64,000 bases of DNA, from positions 1 through 64,000 of the forward strand of contig DATCBN010000107.1 of NCBI GenBank assembly GCA_036511855.1, in the 5' to 3' direction. This DNA is from Candidatus Eremiobacteraceae bacterium. GTDB taxonomy: Bacteria; Vulcanimicrobiota; Vulcanimicrobiia; Eremiobacterales; Eremiobacteraceae. The notes beneath the pieces were generated by a model that made no database searches, was not told the DNA's origin, and saw only the letters and a program-made list of their open reading frames with translations. Position 1 is the first letter of the stretch, and each line of letters opens with the position of its first letter. Of the stretch, positions 42,647 to 50,337 are shown in pieces. The position numbers were made by a program, and so were the translations under genes.

Positions 42647-43397
42647 GGAACACACGACGGAAAGTCCAAATGAGCGCGAAGCATTCGCTTAGCGTAATTT
42701 CCTTCGACTAACGAGTCAACCGTTGATTTCCATATCGACACGTGAGGCGGGCGCTGCGGCGTCCGCCCCGTTCGTAAGCGAGGCAGTGAGCAATATCGCT
42801 CCGGCCATCCGCACTGCTAGATCTTCGCGGACTTCGCGATGAGCGCTTGTTTCTTTCCCGGCCTCATCAGTTGGCGCGAACGCGTCAGCATTGCCCGTCG
42901 CTGCGTCCGATTCCAGGTGCAACTCGGTCAAGGTCGAGGTGCAGCACCACTGCAGCGTCAGGTGAAAGGCTGTGAGAAGGCGACGCGGTAAAGCCAGGCC
43001 CACCGCGCGCCAATTTGCATATGTCACCGACATTCGAAGGCCAGCGCCCGCCGCGGCAATACGCCATATAAGTAACGCTCCGCGGCGATCAGCGGGTCTA
43101 GGTGGGGGGTTTATCGGCTCGGCGCACGTATGGTCTGGGTCGTCCCCGTCTTCTTATTATGCGTTAGCGGCAATAGGCCCACTTCATGGACAAGAGAGCG
43201 GCCAGGAACTAACGCAGAAACGAGATCGGCGGATGGATATTAGCGGCGTTTGGAACCGCGCTCCTTAGAGTGCGCGGCGGTTGGGCAACACGACATGAAT
43301 CACCGCAGTTCGCGAAGGCCGTGAAGAACGCGGATGGAAGCTGCCAACATACAGGTCTCGTCGGTAAGCCCTAAGCGGTTCGAAAGGAACCAAAACG
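42647..43397. other. Gap with duplicated trailer and possible minus-strand small ORF
   Basis: The first 200 bases repeat after the second DUF3494 gene (46331-46515). On the minus strand both encode a similar peptide (REDLAVRMAGAILLTASLTN, then VDMEI here). In this copy the frame extends to 105 aa (42716-43033); in the other it is short. A related REDLxVRM word occurs near 36100. I cannot decide whether this is a real gene family. The rest shows nothing. Confidence 0.4.
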
Positions 43398-43568
43398 ATG
43401 ACTAAGGGGATATACTACCATACCAATTCTGTGGATTATCCGCCGAAGCATAGAAACGTACATCACGATCACGAGAATTGCCTCGACGGTAAGCGCATCG
43501 AACTGAAACATCGAGAAGGTGGAACCGGCGGTAAGCCGCTGTGCAAGGCGTGCGAGAAGCTCGGTTAG
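43398..43568 (+). CDS. 56-aa putative zinc-binding protein, paralogue 1
   Basis: ATG 43398 follows AAAGGAACC. The product reads MTKGIYYHTNSVDYPPKHRN, then VHHDHENCLDGKRIELKHRE and ends PLCKACEKLG. A His/Cys group (HHDHENC) and a C-terminal CxxC could bind one zinc. The same length and pattern occur in the product of 44727-44897. It leads a run of three small genes. No named family recognised. Confidence 0.7.
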   Translation: MTKGIYYHTNSVDYPPKHRNVHHDHENCLDGKRIELKHREGGTGGKPLCKACEKLG

Positions 43569-43616
43569 AGGAGTCTGTTCCGAATCGTTATTTCCATATA
43601 CGAAGGTAACAAGAAC

Positions 43617-43841
43617 GTGATTCGCTATCTGAAACAGACTCTGGTCGAAAAATTAGGCGAGGCCACGGAATTCAACGTTTCCGAGGACGTCAGCGACGGC
43701 GCTGGGAATATGCCGACCGTGTCCATGAAAAGATACCACCTGAAATGGGGTTGCGGACGCCACTCCGGTTCACCCAATCCGGATGACGTTTATCAAATGC
43801 ATGACATCTGCCCGGGCCATGTCGGCGTCGTCTCGACCTAA
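43617..43841 (+). CDS. 74-aa hypothetical protein
   Basis: A GTG start at 43617 gives MIRYLKQTLVEKLGEATEFN, with WGCGRHSG and MHDICPGHVGVVST later; two Cys/His pairs could bind metal. It lies 48 bases after the first zinc-type small gene and 36 before the next, suggesting one transcript. No family recognised. Confidence 0.55.
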   Translation: MIRYLKQTLVEKLGEATEFNVSEDVSDGAGNMPTVSMKRYHLKWGCGRHSGSPNPDDVYQMHDICPGHVGVVST

Positions 43842-43877
43842 CGACGTACTCCAAAGCTCAGAGCCGGGGGACCGCTC

Positions 43878-44168
43878 GTGACGACCATTGACTTCGTGGA
43901 ATGGTTAGACTTGGTTTGTGACGCGCTAGAGAGTCACGTGAATATACTCGGAGGATGGAACCCCCGCACGATGGTCTACCACACTGCGGTCGGAATTCTA
44001 TTCTTCTTCGAGCAGGAAGGCGACAAGGTTCGCGTCCGGTTCAGAGATGAAACTCGCCAGTCAGCCAACATGGCTATCGAGATTGACCGCGCTAAAAAGC
44101 CAGCAGATGCGGCTGCGGACATCGCACAGGGCATGCGCGTGTTCGTGAGCAGCCTTAACAAAAACTAA
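43878..44168 (+). CDS. 96-aa hypothetical protein
   Basis: The GTG start at 43878 gives MTTIDFVEWLDLVCDALESH, then GILFFFEQEGDKVRVRFRDE and a helical C-terminus (ADIAQGMRVFVSSLNKN). An alpha-beta-alpha pattern of a soluble protein. It closes the three-gene run and is followed by a hairpin at 44195. No family recognised. Confidence 0.6.
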   Translation: MTTIDFVEWLDLVCDALESHVNILGGWNPRTMVYHTAVGILFFFEQEGDKVRVRFRDETRQSANMAIEIDRAKKPADAAADIAQGMRVFVSSLNKN

Positions 44169-44194
44169 CGAGCCTTGTGGACGTTTCCAATGAG

Positions 44195-44223
44195 AAGGGC
44201 GGCGACTTCGTGTCATCGCCCTT
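44195..44223 (+). terminator. Hairpin after the small-gene run
   Basis: AAGGGCG pairs with CGCCCTT. A similar hairpin (AGGGCGA...TCGCCCT) stands at 44560-44588. Neither has a strong T-tract; the likeness suggests duplication of small-gene modules. Confidence 0.5.
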
Positions 44224-44559
44224 GGGGTGTTGTGGTCTGTGGCTCTAGATGCGCGGTTCAAGAGAACAGTTTGTAGTGTTGCACTCCGCAAGTGTCAATA
44301 TAGAGCAGACCTGACGAATCGATGTCTGCCGTCACGCAACCGCACCTGAATCGGAGCGGCGCGCGATTTCGCGGGGCACAACCACGACGACTCCGCCACC
44401 CAGTGCCGGCGGAAACTTCGGTATAGGTGAGTTGGGCCATGTAAAACGACATTGAGTGGGGCTTCTCCGAGCGCTTACCCACGTTCAGCGATCTTCCGTT
44501 GAGCGCGTTGGCGCTTATTCGCGGCGCTCGAGCATGACATCGTGCTCTCCAAAGATGAT

Positions 44560-44588
44560 AGGGCGACGACCTTGCCGGTCATCGCCCT
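44560..44588 (+). terminator. Second hairpin of the same type
   Basis: AGGGCGACGACC and its near-complement CGGTCATCGCCCT surround a TTGC loop, 140 bases before the second zinc-type small gene. It may end a lost upstream gene. Confidence 0.45.
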
Positions 44589-44726
44589 TCGCCCTGATCT
44601 ATGGCGGCGTTAGATAATGTCATTGTAGCACTTTGATGCGGTTAGCGGCGCTTCCAGGAGAGTATCGTCTTCGAATCACGAACATGTTTGATGCGTCAAT
44701 TGGCGCAGAAACTTGGAGGAACGTAA

Positions 44727-44897
44727 ATGTCTAGGGTTCCCTACTTCTACTCGATCAATGAGGGAATGAAACCAAAAGCCGATCGCGTCTATCACAACAA
44801 CAATACGTGTCCTCCTGGTCTTGACATACCGAAGAACGAGCGGCGGAGGGGCAAGAACGAGTATCGACCGTGCAAAGACTGCGCAGGGCGCGACTAA
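44727..44897 (+). CDS. 56-aa putative zinc-binding protein, paralogue 2
   Basis: ATG 44727 follows a strong GGAGGA site. The product reads MSRVPYFYSINEGMKPKADR, then VYHNNNTCPPGLDIPKNERR and ends PCKDCAGRD. Like paralogue 1 it has exactly 56 aa, an xHxxNxC group in the first half and a final CxxC; the region between is basic. The pair supports each other as real genes although both are short. Confidence 0.7.
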   Translation: MSRVPYFYSINEGMKPKADRVYHNNNTCPPGLDIPKNERRRGKNEYRPCKDCAGRD

Positions 44898-45514
44898 CGC
44901 CTACGGTCAGAAGGGGTAGCGGCATCGTAGAGCGGCTCCTGATGGCGCCGCTCAAATTTATTACCAAGCCCAGCTGGTGGTATCAGGCGACACGCCATGA
45001 CACTCATCGTGGGAGCCGAACGGCGACAACGTCTTGACGTGCCTTTTCACCTCATTGAAAATGAGCACACTTGCATCTTTACACGCAAAGCGGTAGTTGG
45101 GGGTCTCGGCGATTTGAAATTATTGCGATAATGATTACGACGGAAGCTGTAGCCTCTGCACACAAAGCGGCGTCGCGAAACGTCGCCGTTCGGTTGTGCT
45201 GAAAGGCATTGGCGAGCGCGAGCGCCGCACCAGCATGTCGCCGAACGGCTTCGAACGAGCCGCCACTGTGACGGCTGGGATCGAACCCATTGAACGGTGG
45301 CATTGGCCCCGTAAACGGAGGTCCTATTCCGTTCGTGCACCACGCCACATAACCGTATCGCATATGAGCTAGGGGCCCGCATCCTACTATAGAAGTAGCA
45401 TTGTTACCATTGGCTGCGGCGCGTCGATTGTACTCGCAGCACGTGGCGATTTCTCATATACGAGCGCCTGTATTGCTTTGCTCGTTTACTCACTCAAATT
45501 CGAAGGTGTATCCA
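44898..45514. other. Gap with duplicated leader of the DUF3494 gene
   Basis: The last 115 bases (45401-45514) match the leader of the first DUF3494 gene (41735-41848), including GTTACCAT, CTGCGGCGCGTCGATTGTAC and the shared ACTCACTCAAATTCGAAGG before the start. A minus-strand frame at 45079-45363 is not recognisable. A short arm-like word (TATCAGGCGACACGCCATGA) lies near 44980. Confidence 0.4.
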
Positions 45515-46330
45515 ATGCGTATTCTCACACCACTTCAAGCGCTGAGCGCAGCGGCTGCGTTAACGCTGCTTGCCGGCTGCTCCGGCGGTTCGGCAATTGC
45601 GCCGAAGCCGTTCACTCTCCAAGGCCACGAGCACACGACGATGGGCCGCACAGTTGCCGCTGTGGGCCCGATGGCCCAGCTCACGGCAGCCGTCAATCCT
45701 GATAGGGCGATAAAGCGAGTGCCACTTGGATCGGCCGCAAAATTTGCGGTGCTGGCCGCCGACACCGTCACCAACGCCGGTCCGACCATCGTGGCCGGCG
45801 ATCTCGGCGTGAGTCCGGGCTCGACGGTGACCGGATTCCCGCCGGGAAAAGTGATCGACGGTTCGATACATGCCGGTGATCCTGTCGCGGCGCGAGCTCA
45901 TCGCGATTTGACCACCGCGTACAACAATGCGGCCGGACGAAAGAACCCGACCATGGTGCCCGCCGATATCGGCGGCATGACCCTCCGGCCCGGCCTCTAC
46001 AAAGCGCCGGTGTCACTGGCGATCACTGGGAACGTCACGCTAGATGGTCACAACGACTCCGACAGCGTCTTTATCTTCCAGGTGCCGTCCACCCTGACGA
46101 CGTCGGTCAATAGTAGCGTCACGCTGATCAACCGCGCCAAAGCGCGCAACATCTTCTGGCAGGTCGGCAGCTCGGCAACCCTTAAGACGGGGTCGATTTT
46201 CAAAGGGGTCATTCTGGCGCACGCATCGATTTCTCTGGGTAGAGGCGCCACGGTGGTGAATGGGAGATTGTTGGCGCGGATCGGTGCAGTAACATTACTC
46301 CGTAATACAGTTACCGAGCCCGACCCGTAA
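45515..46330 (+). CDS. DUF3494 (ice-binding-like) lipoprotein 2
   Basis: The 271-aa lipoprotein shares its first 16 residues (MRILTPLQALSAAAAL) and lipobox with the first copy and most of the DUF3494 domain: AKFAVLAADTVTNAGPTIVA, LGVSPGSTVTGFPPGK, GLYKAPVSLAITGNVTLDG, VFIFQVPSTLTT, IFWQVGSSATLKTGSIFKG. Differences cluster in the linker after the lipobox, where seven residues are inserted. Same inferred surface role as copy 1. Confidence 0.9.
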   Translation: MRILTPLQALSAAAALTLLAGCSGGSAIAPKPFTLQGHEHTTMGRTVAAVGPMAQLTAAVNPDRAIKRVPLGSAAKFAVLAADTVTNAGPTIVAGDLGVSPGSTVTGFPPGKVIDGSIHAGDPVAARAHRDLTTAYNNAAGRKNPTMVPADIGGMTLRPGLYKAPVSLAITGNVTLDGHNDSDSVFIFQVPSTLTTSVNSSVTLINRAKARNIFWQVGSSATLKTGSIFKGVILAHASISLGRGATVVNGRLLARIGAVTLLRNTVTEPDP

Positions 46331-46621
46331 GAAACAGACGACGGCAGAGTCCAAACGAGCGCGTAGAGTTGCTTAGAGTAACTTCCTTCGACTAGCCAGC
46401 CAACAGTCGATTTCCATATCAACATGCGGGGCGGGCGCAACGGCGTCCGCCTCAGTTGTAAACGAGGCAGTGAGCGGAGTTGCCATGGCCATTCGCATTG
46501 CTAGATCTTCGCGTACTTAGCGATGGGCTCTCGTTTCTTTCTGTATGATGTGTATTTTTCGCAGGGTAAGAAAAAAGTGCCACACTTCAAATATCTAATT
46601 TAACGAGCAGTAACCTCGCCA
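46331..46621. other. Duplicated trailer, otherwise noncoding
   Basis: About 185 bases repeat the trailer after the first DUF3494 gene (ACTTCCTTCGACTA, GTCGATTTCCATATC on the plus strand). No intact gene. Confidence 0.45.
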
Positions 46622-46904
46622 GATGAGACGATTATTGCAATCGGCGATTTTAACACTGGGCGCAACGATCTCTTGAACTAGAAACGCATTGGAGCGAAGC
46701 CTGGCGCCAATTGCACCCGGAGGGCGACGAATACTCTTGGTATTCCCGCCTTTACAAGCGGGCGGAGCAAGTGGCTGGCGCATTGATCACTGTTTTTTGT
46801 CTTCATGCCTGCGAGCTCGGCTTAAGGACGGGTTCTACATTCAAGATGTACGATTGGAGAGGTTCACAGACCACTCCGCGCTCGTCGTCGATATCGAGCT
46901 CTGA
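46622..46904 (+). pseudogene. Exonuclease III / EEP-family nuclease, decayed 3' part
   Basis: Reading across frames gives DETIIAIGDFNTGRNDLLN, a stop, then EAWRQLHPEGDEYSWYSRLY, a frame change near 46758, and GWRIDHCFLSSCLRARLKDG ending FTDHSALVVDIEL. These are the GDFN, the LHP-YSW-S-R and the GWRIDH...SDHA blocks of the exonuclease III fold, in the right order. The N-terminal part is missing. At least one stop and one frameshift make it nonfunctional. Confidence 0.75.
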
Positions 46905-47167
46905 TGTCGTAAACGTCCGCCCGTGAGATGGTCACGAGTGGCGTCCGGTTTCCATAACTCGGGACGCGATGGACTCGTAGAGAAAAGGCGTTTGTCACGA
47001 AGCGGTTTCATGCAACCAACCTTAGTCCCTAAGTCCCACACGGCGAAGATAACCGTTAGCGTGCGCCAACGTGAATCTTGTATAGAGATGTTTTCGAATA
47101 GGTGTACGTTTGCATATATAGCTACCGAAGCTTTGACGTTATTCGGGCACTCATGTGTGGGGCGGTC
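46905..47167. other. Noncoding gap before the Vgb-like gene
   Basis: No gene, RNA or repeat recognised; presumably contains the promoter of the next gene. Confidence 0.4.
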
Positions 47168-48589
47168 ATGAAAAAGCGTTATGCAATAGCGGGTCTAGTT
47201 ATCTTGTTGGTCAATTGTTCGGCCAGCAATGCTGCGAATCCGACCAGTGTATTACCAGGCGCTCGAAGTCTCGTGCCGCAGGACGTCGTCGATTCCTTCA
47301 ATCAATCCACGAAGAACGTTATCTTCAGGTACCCGCTGCCGCATGCAAATTCGTTTCCTTCCTATATGGCTACCGGCTCCGATAAGAACGTTTGGTTTAC
47401 GGAAAATAACGCAGCGCGCATCGGCAAGATCACGCCAAGCGGTGTCGTTACCGAATACGCGATTCCAAGCAGACAGACTGGATATGACATTGCAGCGGGA
47501 GCGATGGGCACATTGTGGTTTAGCGAATCCGGCGGCATCATCGGCAAGATCACAACCGTCGGAAAAATCACTGAATACCCGCTGCCGTCACGTTCATGTT
47601 CATTCGGGATAGGCAAAGGTCCGGACGGGAACATGTGGTTTACTGACGCCTGTTCCAATCAAATCGGAAAGATCACACCCACGGGGAGGGTTACCGAATA
47701 TCCCACCCCGACAGCGGGCGCCTCTCCATACGATATTGTCACCGGACCAGACGGCAATCTTTGGTTTGTCGAATGGAGTCATAAGGTTGGCAAGATAACG
47801 ACTGGCGGCACAATCACCGAATATACCGCTCCAACGAATGACAACCCATTCGCGATCGCCGCTGGTCCAGACGGTAACCTGTACGCCAGCACATATCTCG
47901 GGATTTGGCGCATAACGACTGCCGGTGTGATCACGCAATACTCGGACCCGGCGACCGCGTTCTGGCAAGATATAATCCTGGGTCCAGACAAGCAGATGTG
48001 GCTGAGTAGCTTCAACTACGGCGACTATGGCGCTCTACAAGAGTTTAATCCAAAGACGCAGACGTTTTCTGCGACGATTACGCCAGACCCAGGCAAAGTA
48101 ATCGGCGGTCTCACCGTTGGTGGGGACGGCGATATCTGGATCGCAGGTTACGGCAATAATACAATCGATGTCTACGAAGATAAAATTACTACCATCGGCA
48201 TCCGCCTCATTGGCGAAATGTCAATCATCGATCCAAAGTACGGCTTCGAGTTAGGCTACGCGGTCGCCACGACATCGACTCAGACGCAAACGATCAGCCT
48301 GAGCATGGGGGAGTCGGTCCTGTTTCAAAATGTCGATACGATTCCGCACTCTGCGGCATTCCTCGGTAACGCGACCAGCAACAGCGCTCCATGGCCGACG
48401 TCGTTTAACGGTTCAACCACGCGATCGGTGGCGGGTACGGCAATAGGAACGACCGGCTTTGCCACGGGCAGCCTCAATCCAAACGAGAAGTCTCCCGTCT
48501 ATGAGACTGGCCTTCCCGGTTTCTACATGATCGGATGTCAATACCACTACGAGAGCAACATGATACGAACGGTGATTATCGTTCACTAG
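47168..48589 (+). CDS. Vgb-like beta-propeller fused to a plastocyanin-type copper domain
   Basis: The 473-aa exported protein begins at ATG 47168 with a signal peptide (AIAGLVILLVNCSAS; possibly a lipobox). Residues of about 40-360 are a propeller of the virginiamycin B lyase type, with repeats such as GPDGNMWFTDACSNQIGKIT and TEYPTP. The C-terminal 110 residues form a cupredoxin: His in DTIPHSAAFLG, then GFYMIGCQYHYESNM, the Cys-x2-His-x4-Met of type 1 copper sites. Streptogramin lyase activity is not implied; many such propellers are of unknown role. The fusion suggests periplasmic redox or binding. Confidence 0.85.
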   Translation: MKKRYAIAGLVILLVNCSASNAANPTSVLPGARSLVPQDVVDSFNQSTKNVIFRYPLPHANSFPSYMATGSDKNVWFTENNAARIGKITPSGVVTEYAIPSRQTGYDIAAGAMGTLWFSESGGIIGKITTVGKITEYPLPSRSCSFGIGKGPDGNMWFTDACSNQIGKITPTGRVTEYPTPTAGASPYDIVTGPDGNLWFVEWSHKVGKITTGGTITEYTAPTNDNPFAIAAGPDGNLYASTYLGIWRITTAGVITQYSDPATAFWQDIILGPDKQMWLSSFNYGDYGALQEFNPKTQTFSATITPDPGKVIGGLTVGGDGDIWIAGYGNNTIDVYEDKITTIGIRLIGEMSIIDPKYGFELGYAVATTSTQTQTISLSMGESVLFQNVDTIPHSAAFLGNATSNSAPWPTSFNGSTTRSVAGTAIGTTGFATGSLNPNEKSPVYETGLPGFYMIGCQYHYESNMIRTVIIVH

Positions 48590-48608
48590 ATCCTGTTAAA
48601 GTGAGATG

Positions 48609-48642
48609 AGGCCAGGACTCCAATCCTGGCCTTTATCTTTTA
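48609..48642 (+). terminator. Rho-independent terminator
   Basis: AGGCCAGGA and TCCTGGCCT form a 9-bp stem, then TTATCTTTT. It lies 20 bases after the propeller-cupredoxin gene. Confidence 0.9.
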
Positions 48643-48874
48643 GATTGTCGTTCTAGTGCAGTGAGCGCTCAACACTTTGCCGTCGGATGAAGCCCATAGA
48701 CCCTCATGATCACCCATGCCTGCAATAACACCGAGACTAGGTTGCCCACCACGATACCAAGCGTCACATGTCGACATTTTGGGACGAGTTTCGCGTATCC
48801 GATGCAACCGGGCGTTGCCGGGCATTCCGGCGAATCTGCCGCGCAGCGTCTTATGCGAAGATTACTCAGAAAAC

Positions 48875-48906
48875 CCAAGCGTCGCCGCCTAGGCGGCGAC
48901 GCTTGG
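48875..48906. terminator. Perfect 32-base palindrome
   Basis: Sixteen bases (CCAAGCGTCGCCGCCT) are followed directly by their exact complement, centred on the CCTAGG junction at 48890/48891. It lies just beyond the 3' end of the minus-strand GxGVxG gene and may stop transcription from both sides; there is no T-tract, so a protein-binding site is also possible. Confidence 0.55.
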
Positions 48907-48933
48907 TCGTAAGGATCGCCGGGCAAGCCCGAC

Positions 48934-50211
48934 TTAGTAGCCCTTTATCCTAGATTTCGGAACGTGGTGGAGCGTGGCCGGATGTGGCAGTTGGTGCGAC
49001 GGTGCGCGCTCTGGACGCATCGCAGCTGGCGCCGAGCCGAACGGCTTGGCTACGACCCGGTAACTAAATACCGCTTCCGAGCGTCCACCCTGATTCTCTC
49101 GTACGACAAAGCCGGCAGGCGTTTTTTGCGTCACGTAGAGTCCGCGCGTATCGCCCTCCGGTGTGATGAATACCATGTACGAGTACCGCGAATCGATCGC
49201 GGAGGCATACGCGGGCCTGAGGCTCACGTATGCCTGGCCGGCGGTCAACTGCGCTTCGCCGAAGTCCTCGATATTCGGCGTGGTCGATGTAGTCGCATAG
49301 GAGGTAATTCTCTGTCCACCCGGGGTATCGAAGAAGTTGATGAATTGGTGCGCGAACACGCTTCCGTCATCCTGTATTTGTAGCTTCAGGTTGCCGCCGC
49401 TGTCGAATCCGTTGACGAGGACGCCGGTACCGGACGCATCCTGCATCTCAAGTGCTGTACCACCACTGGTCGAGAAGTTGACGCCGAAGACGCCCGTGGG
49501 GTTCGCTCCTACGCCGACTCCCTGAACACCGTTGGCACCACCTCCGAAAACGCCGATGGCAGAGGTGCTATTGCCCACGGTGAGAGCGTCAACAAACTGC
49601 TCGCCTTGGACGACCTCGCTGCCCGCCACGAACGTGTTGCCGTTGTCGTTCACGGTGAAAACGTCGGCGCCTCCCGAGTTGTTTCCGTCGAAGAGCAGGC
49701 CGCCGAAGCCGTTTGCCCGGACGGCGGTTGCGGTGGCGTTGTTAGATCCTTGGACGCCGGCGATGTACGAGCTAGTTGAGCTCGTTGCACCCGAGACACC
49801 ATAGGACGAAGCCGAGCTTCCAACGACACCGGCGGACGAGGTCGAATTTCCCACGACACCGATGCTCGAAGTCGACTCTCCGAAGACGCCGAACCCGCTC
49901 GCCGACGTTCCATTCACGGCGTTACCCGCCGTCGCCTGACCCAGAACTCCAGTGCCGTTCACCGTCGCGGTTCCGAGTAGGCCTGCACCTGAGAAAGAGC
50001 TATTTGTATTGATACCTTGCAGGCCGGCGCCTGTGCCGCCATTGTTGTATTTTATACACGGTTTCGTCTTATTGCATGTTATGAATGGACTCACCATCGC
50101 GGATCCGACGACCGCGAAAGCCGGCCGAAGGGCGAGTCCGCCCGCCAAAATTCCGGCCGAAGCGACGATTGCCGCCGTCATCAACGTCGGACGCATGAAT
50201 GTGATTCGCAT
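48934..50211 (-). CDS. Secreted GxGVxG-repeat protein C
   Basis: The 425-aa product starts at Met50211 (MRITFMRPTLMTAA) after GAGGAGAGG. Signal peptide, ITCNKTKPCIKYNNGG, then long Gly/Ser-rich repeats (GVVGNSTSSAGVVGSSASSY) to about residue 260. The family C-terminal domain follows (NIEDFGEAQLTAGQAYVSLR, YMVFITPEGDTRGLYVTQK, GFVVRENQGGRSEAVFSYR). It has the longest repeat region of the four paralogues. Surface fibre role inferred. Confidence 0.83.
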   Translation of the reverse strand: MRITFMRPTLMTAAIVASAGILAGGLALRPAFAVVGSAMVSPFITCNKTKPCIKYNNGGTGAGLQGINTNSSFSGAGLLGTATVNGTGVLGQATAGNAVNGTSASGFGVFGESTSSIGVVGNSTSSAGVVGSSASSYGVSGATSSTSSYIAGVQGSNNATATAVRANGFGGLLFDGNNSGGADVFTVNDNGNTFVAGSEVVQGEQFVDALTVGNSTSAIGVFGGGANGVQGVGVGANPTGVFGVNFSTSGGTALEMQDASGTGVLVNGFDSGGNLKLQIQDDGSVFAHQFINFFDTPGGQRITSYATTSTTPNIEDFGEAQLTAGQAYVSLRPAYASAIDSRYSYMVFITPEGDTRGLYVTQKTPAGFVVRENQGGRSEAVFSYRVVAKPFGSAPAAMRPERAPSHQLPHPATLHHVPKSRIKGY

Positions 50212-50337
50212 TGATCCTCTCCTCAATCTCAAGCAGCGGGCCAATGAACGCGCCTCGTGGCGAAGTCCGCACCGGCCGCAACAGGGAGAGTCTAACTTAT
50301 CGCCGTTCCAAGTTCGTTCCCAACGTGTCTCAAACGC

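Noticed and set aside
44975-45012. Arm-like words outside the island (also at 60419)
   Set aside because: Too short and without a half-tRNA core; could be chance or old remnants, so not counted as copies.
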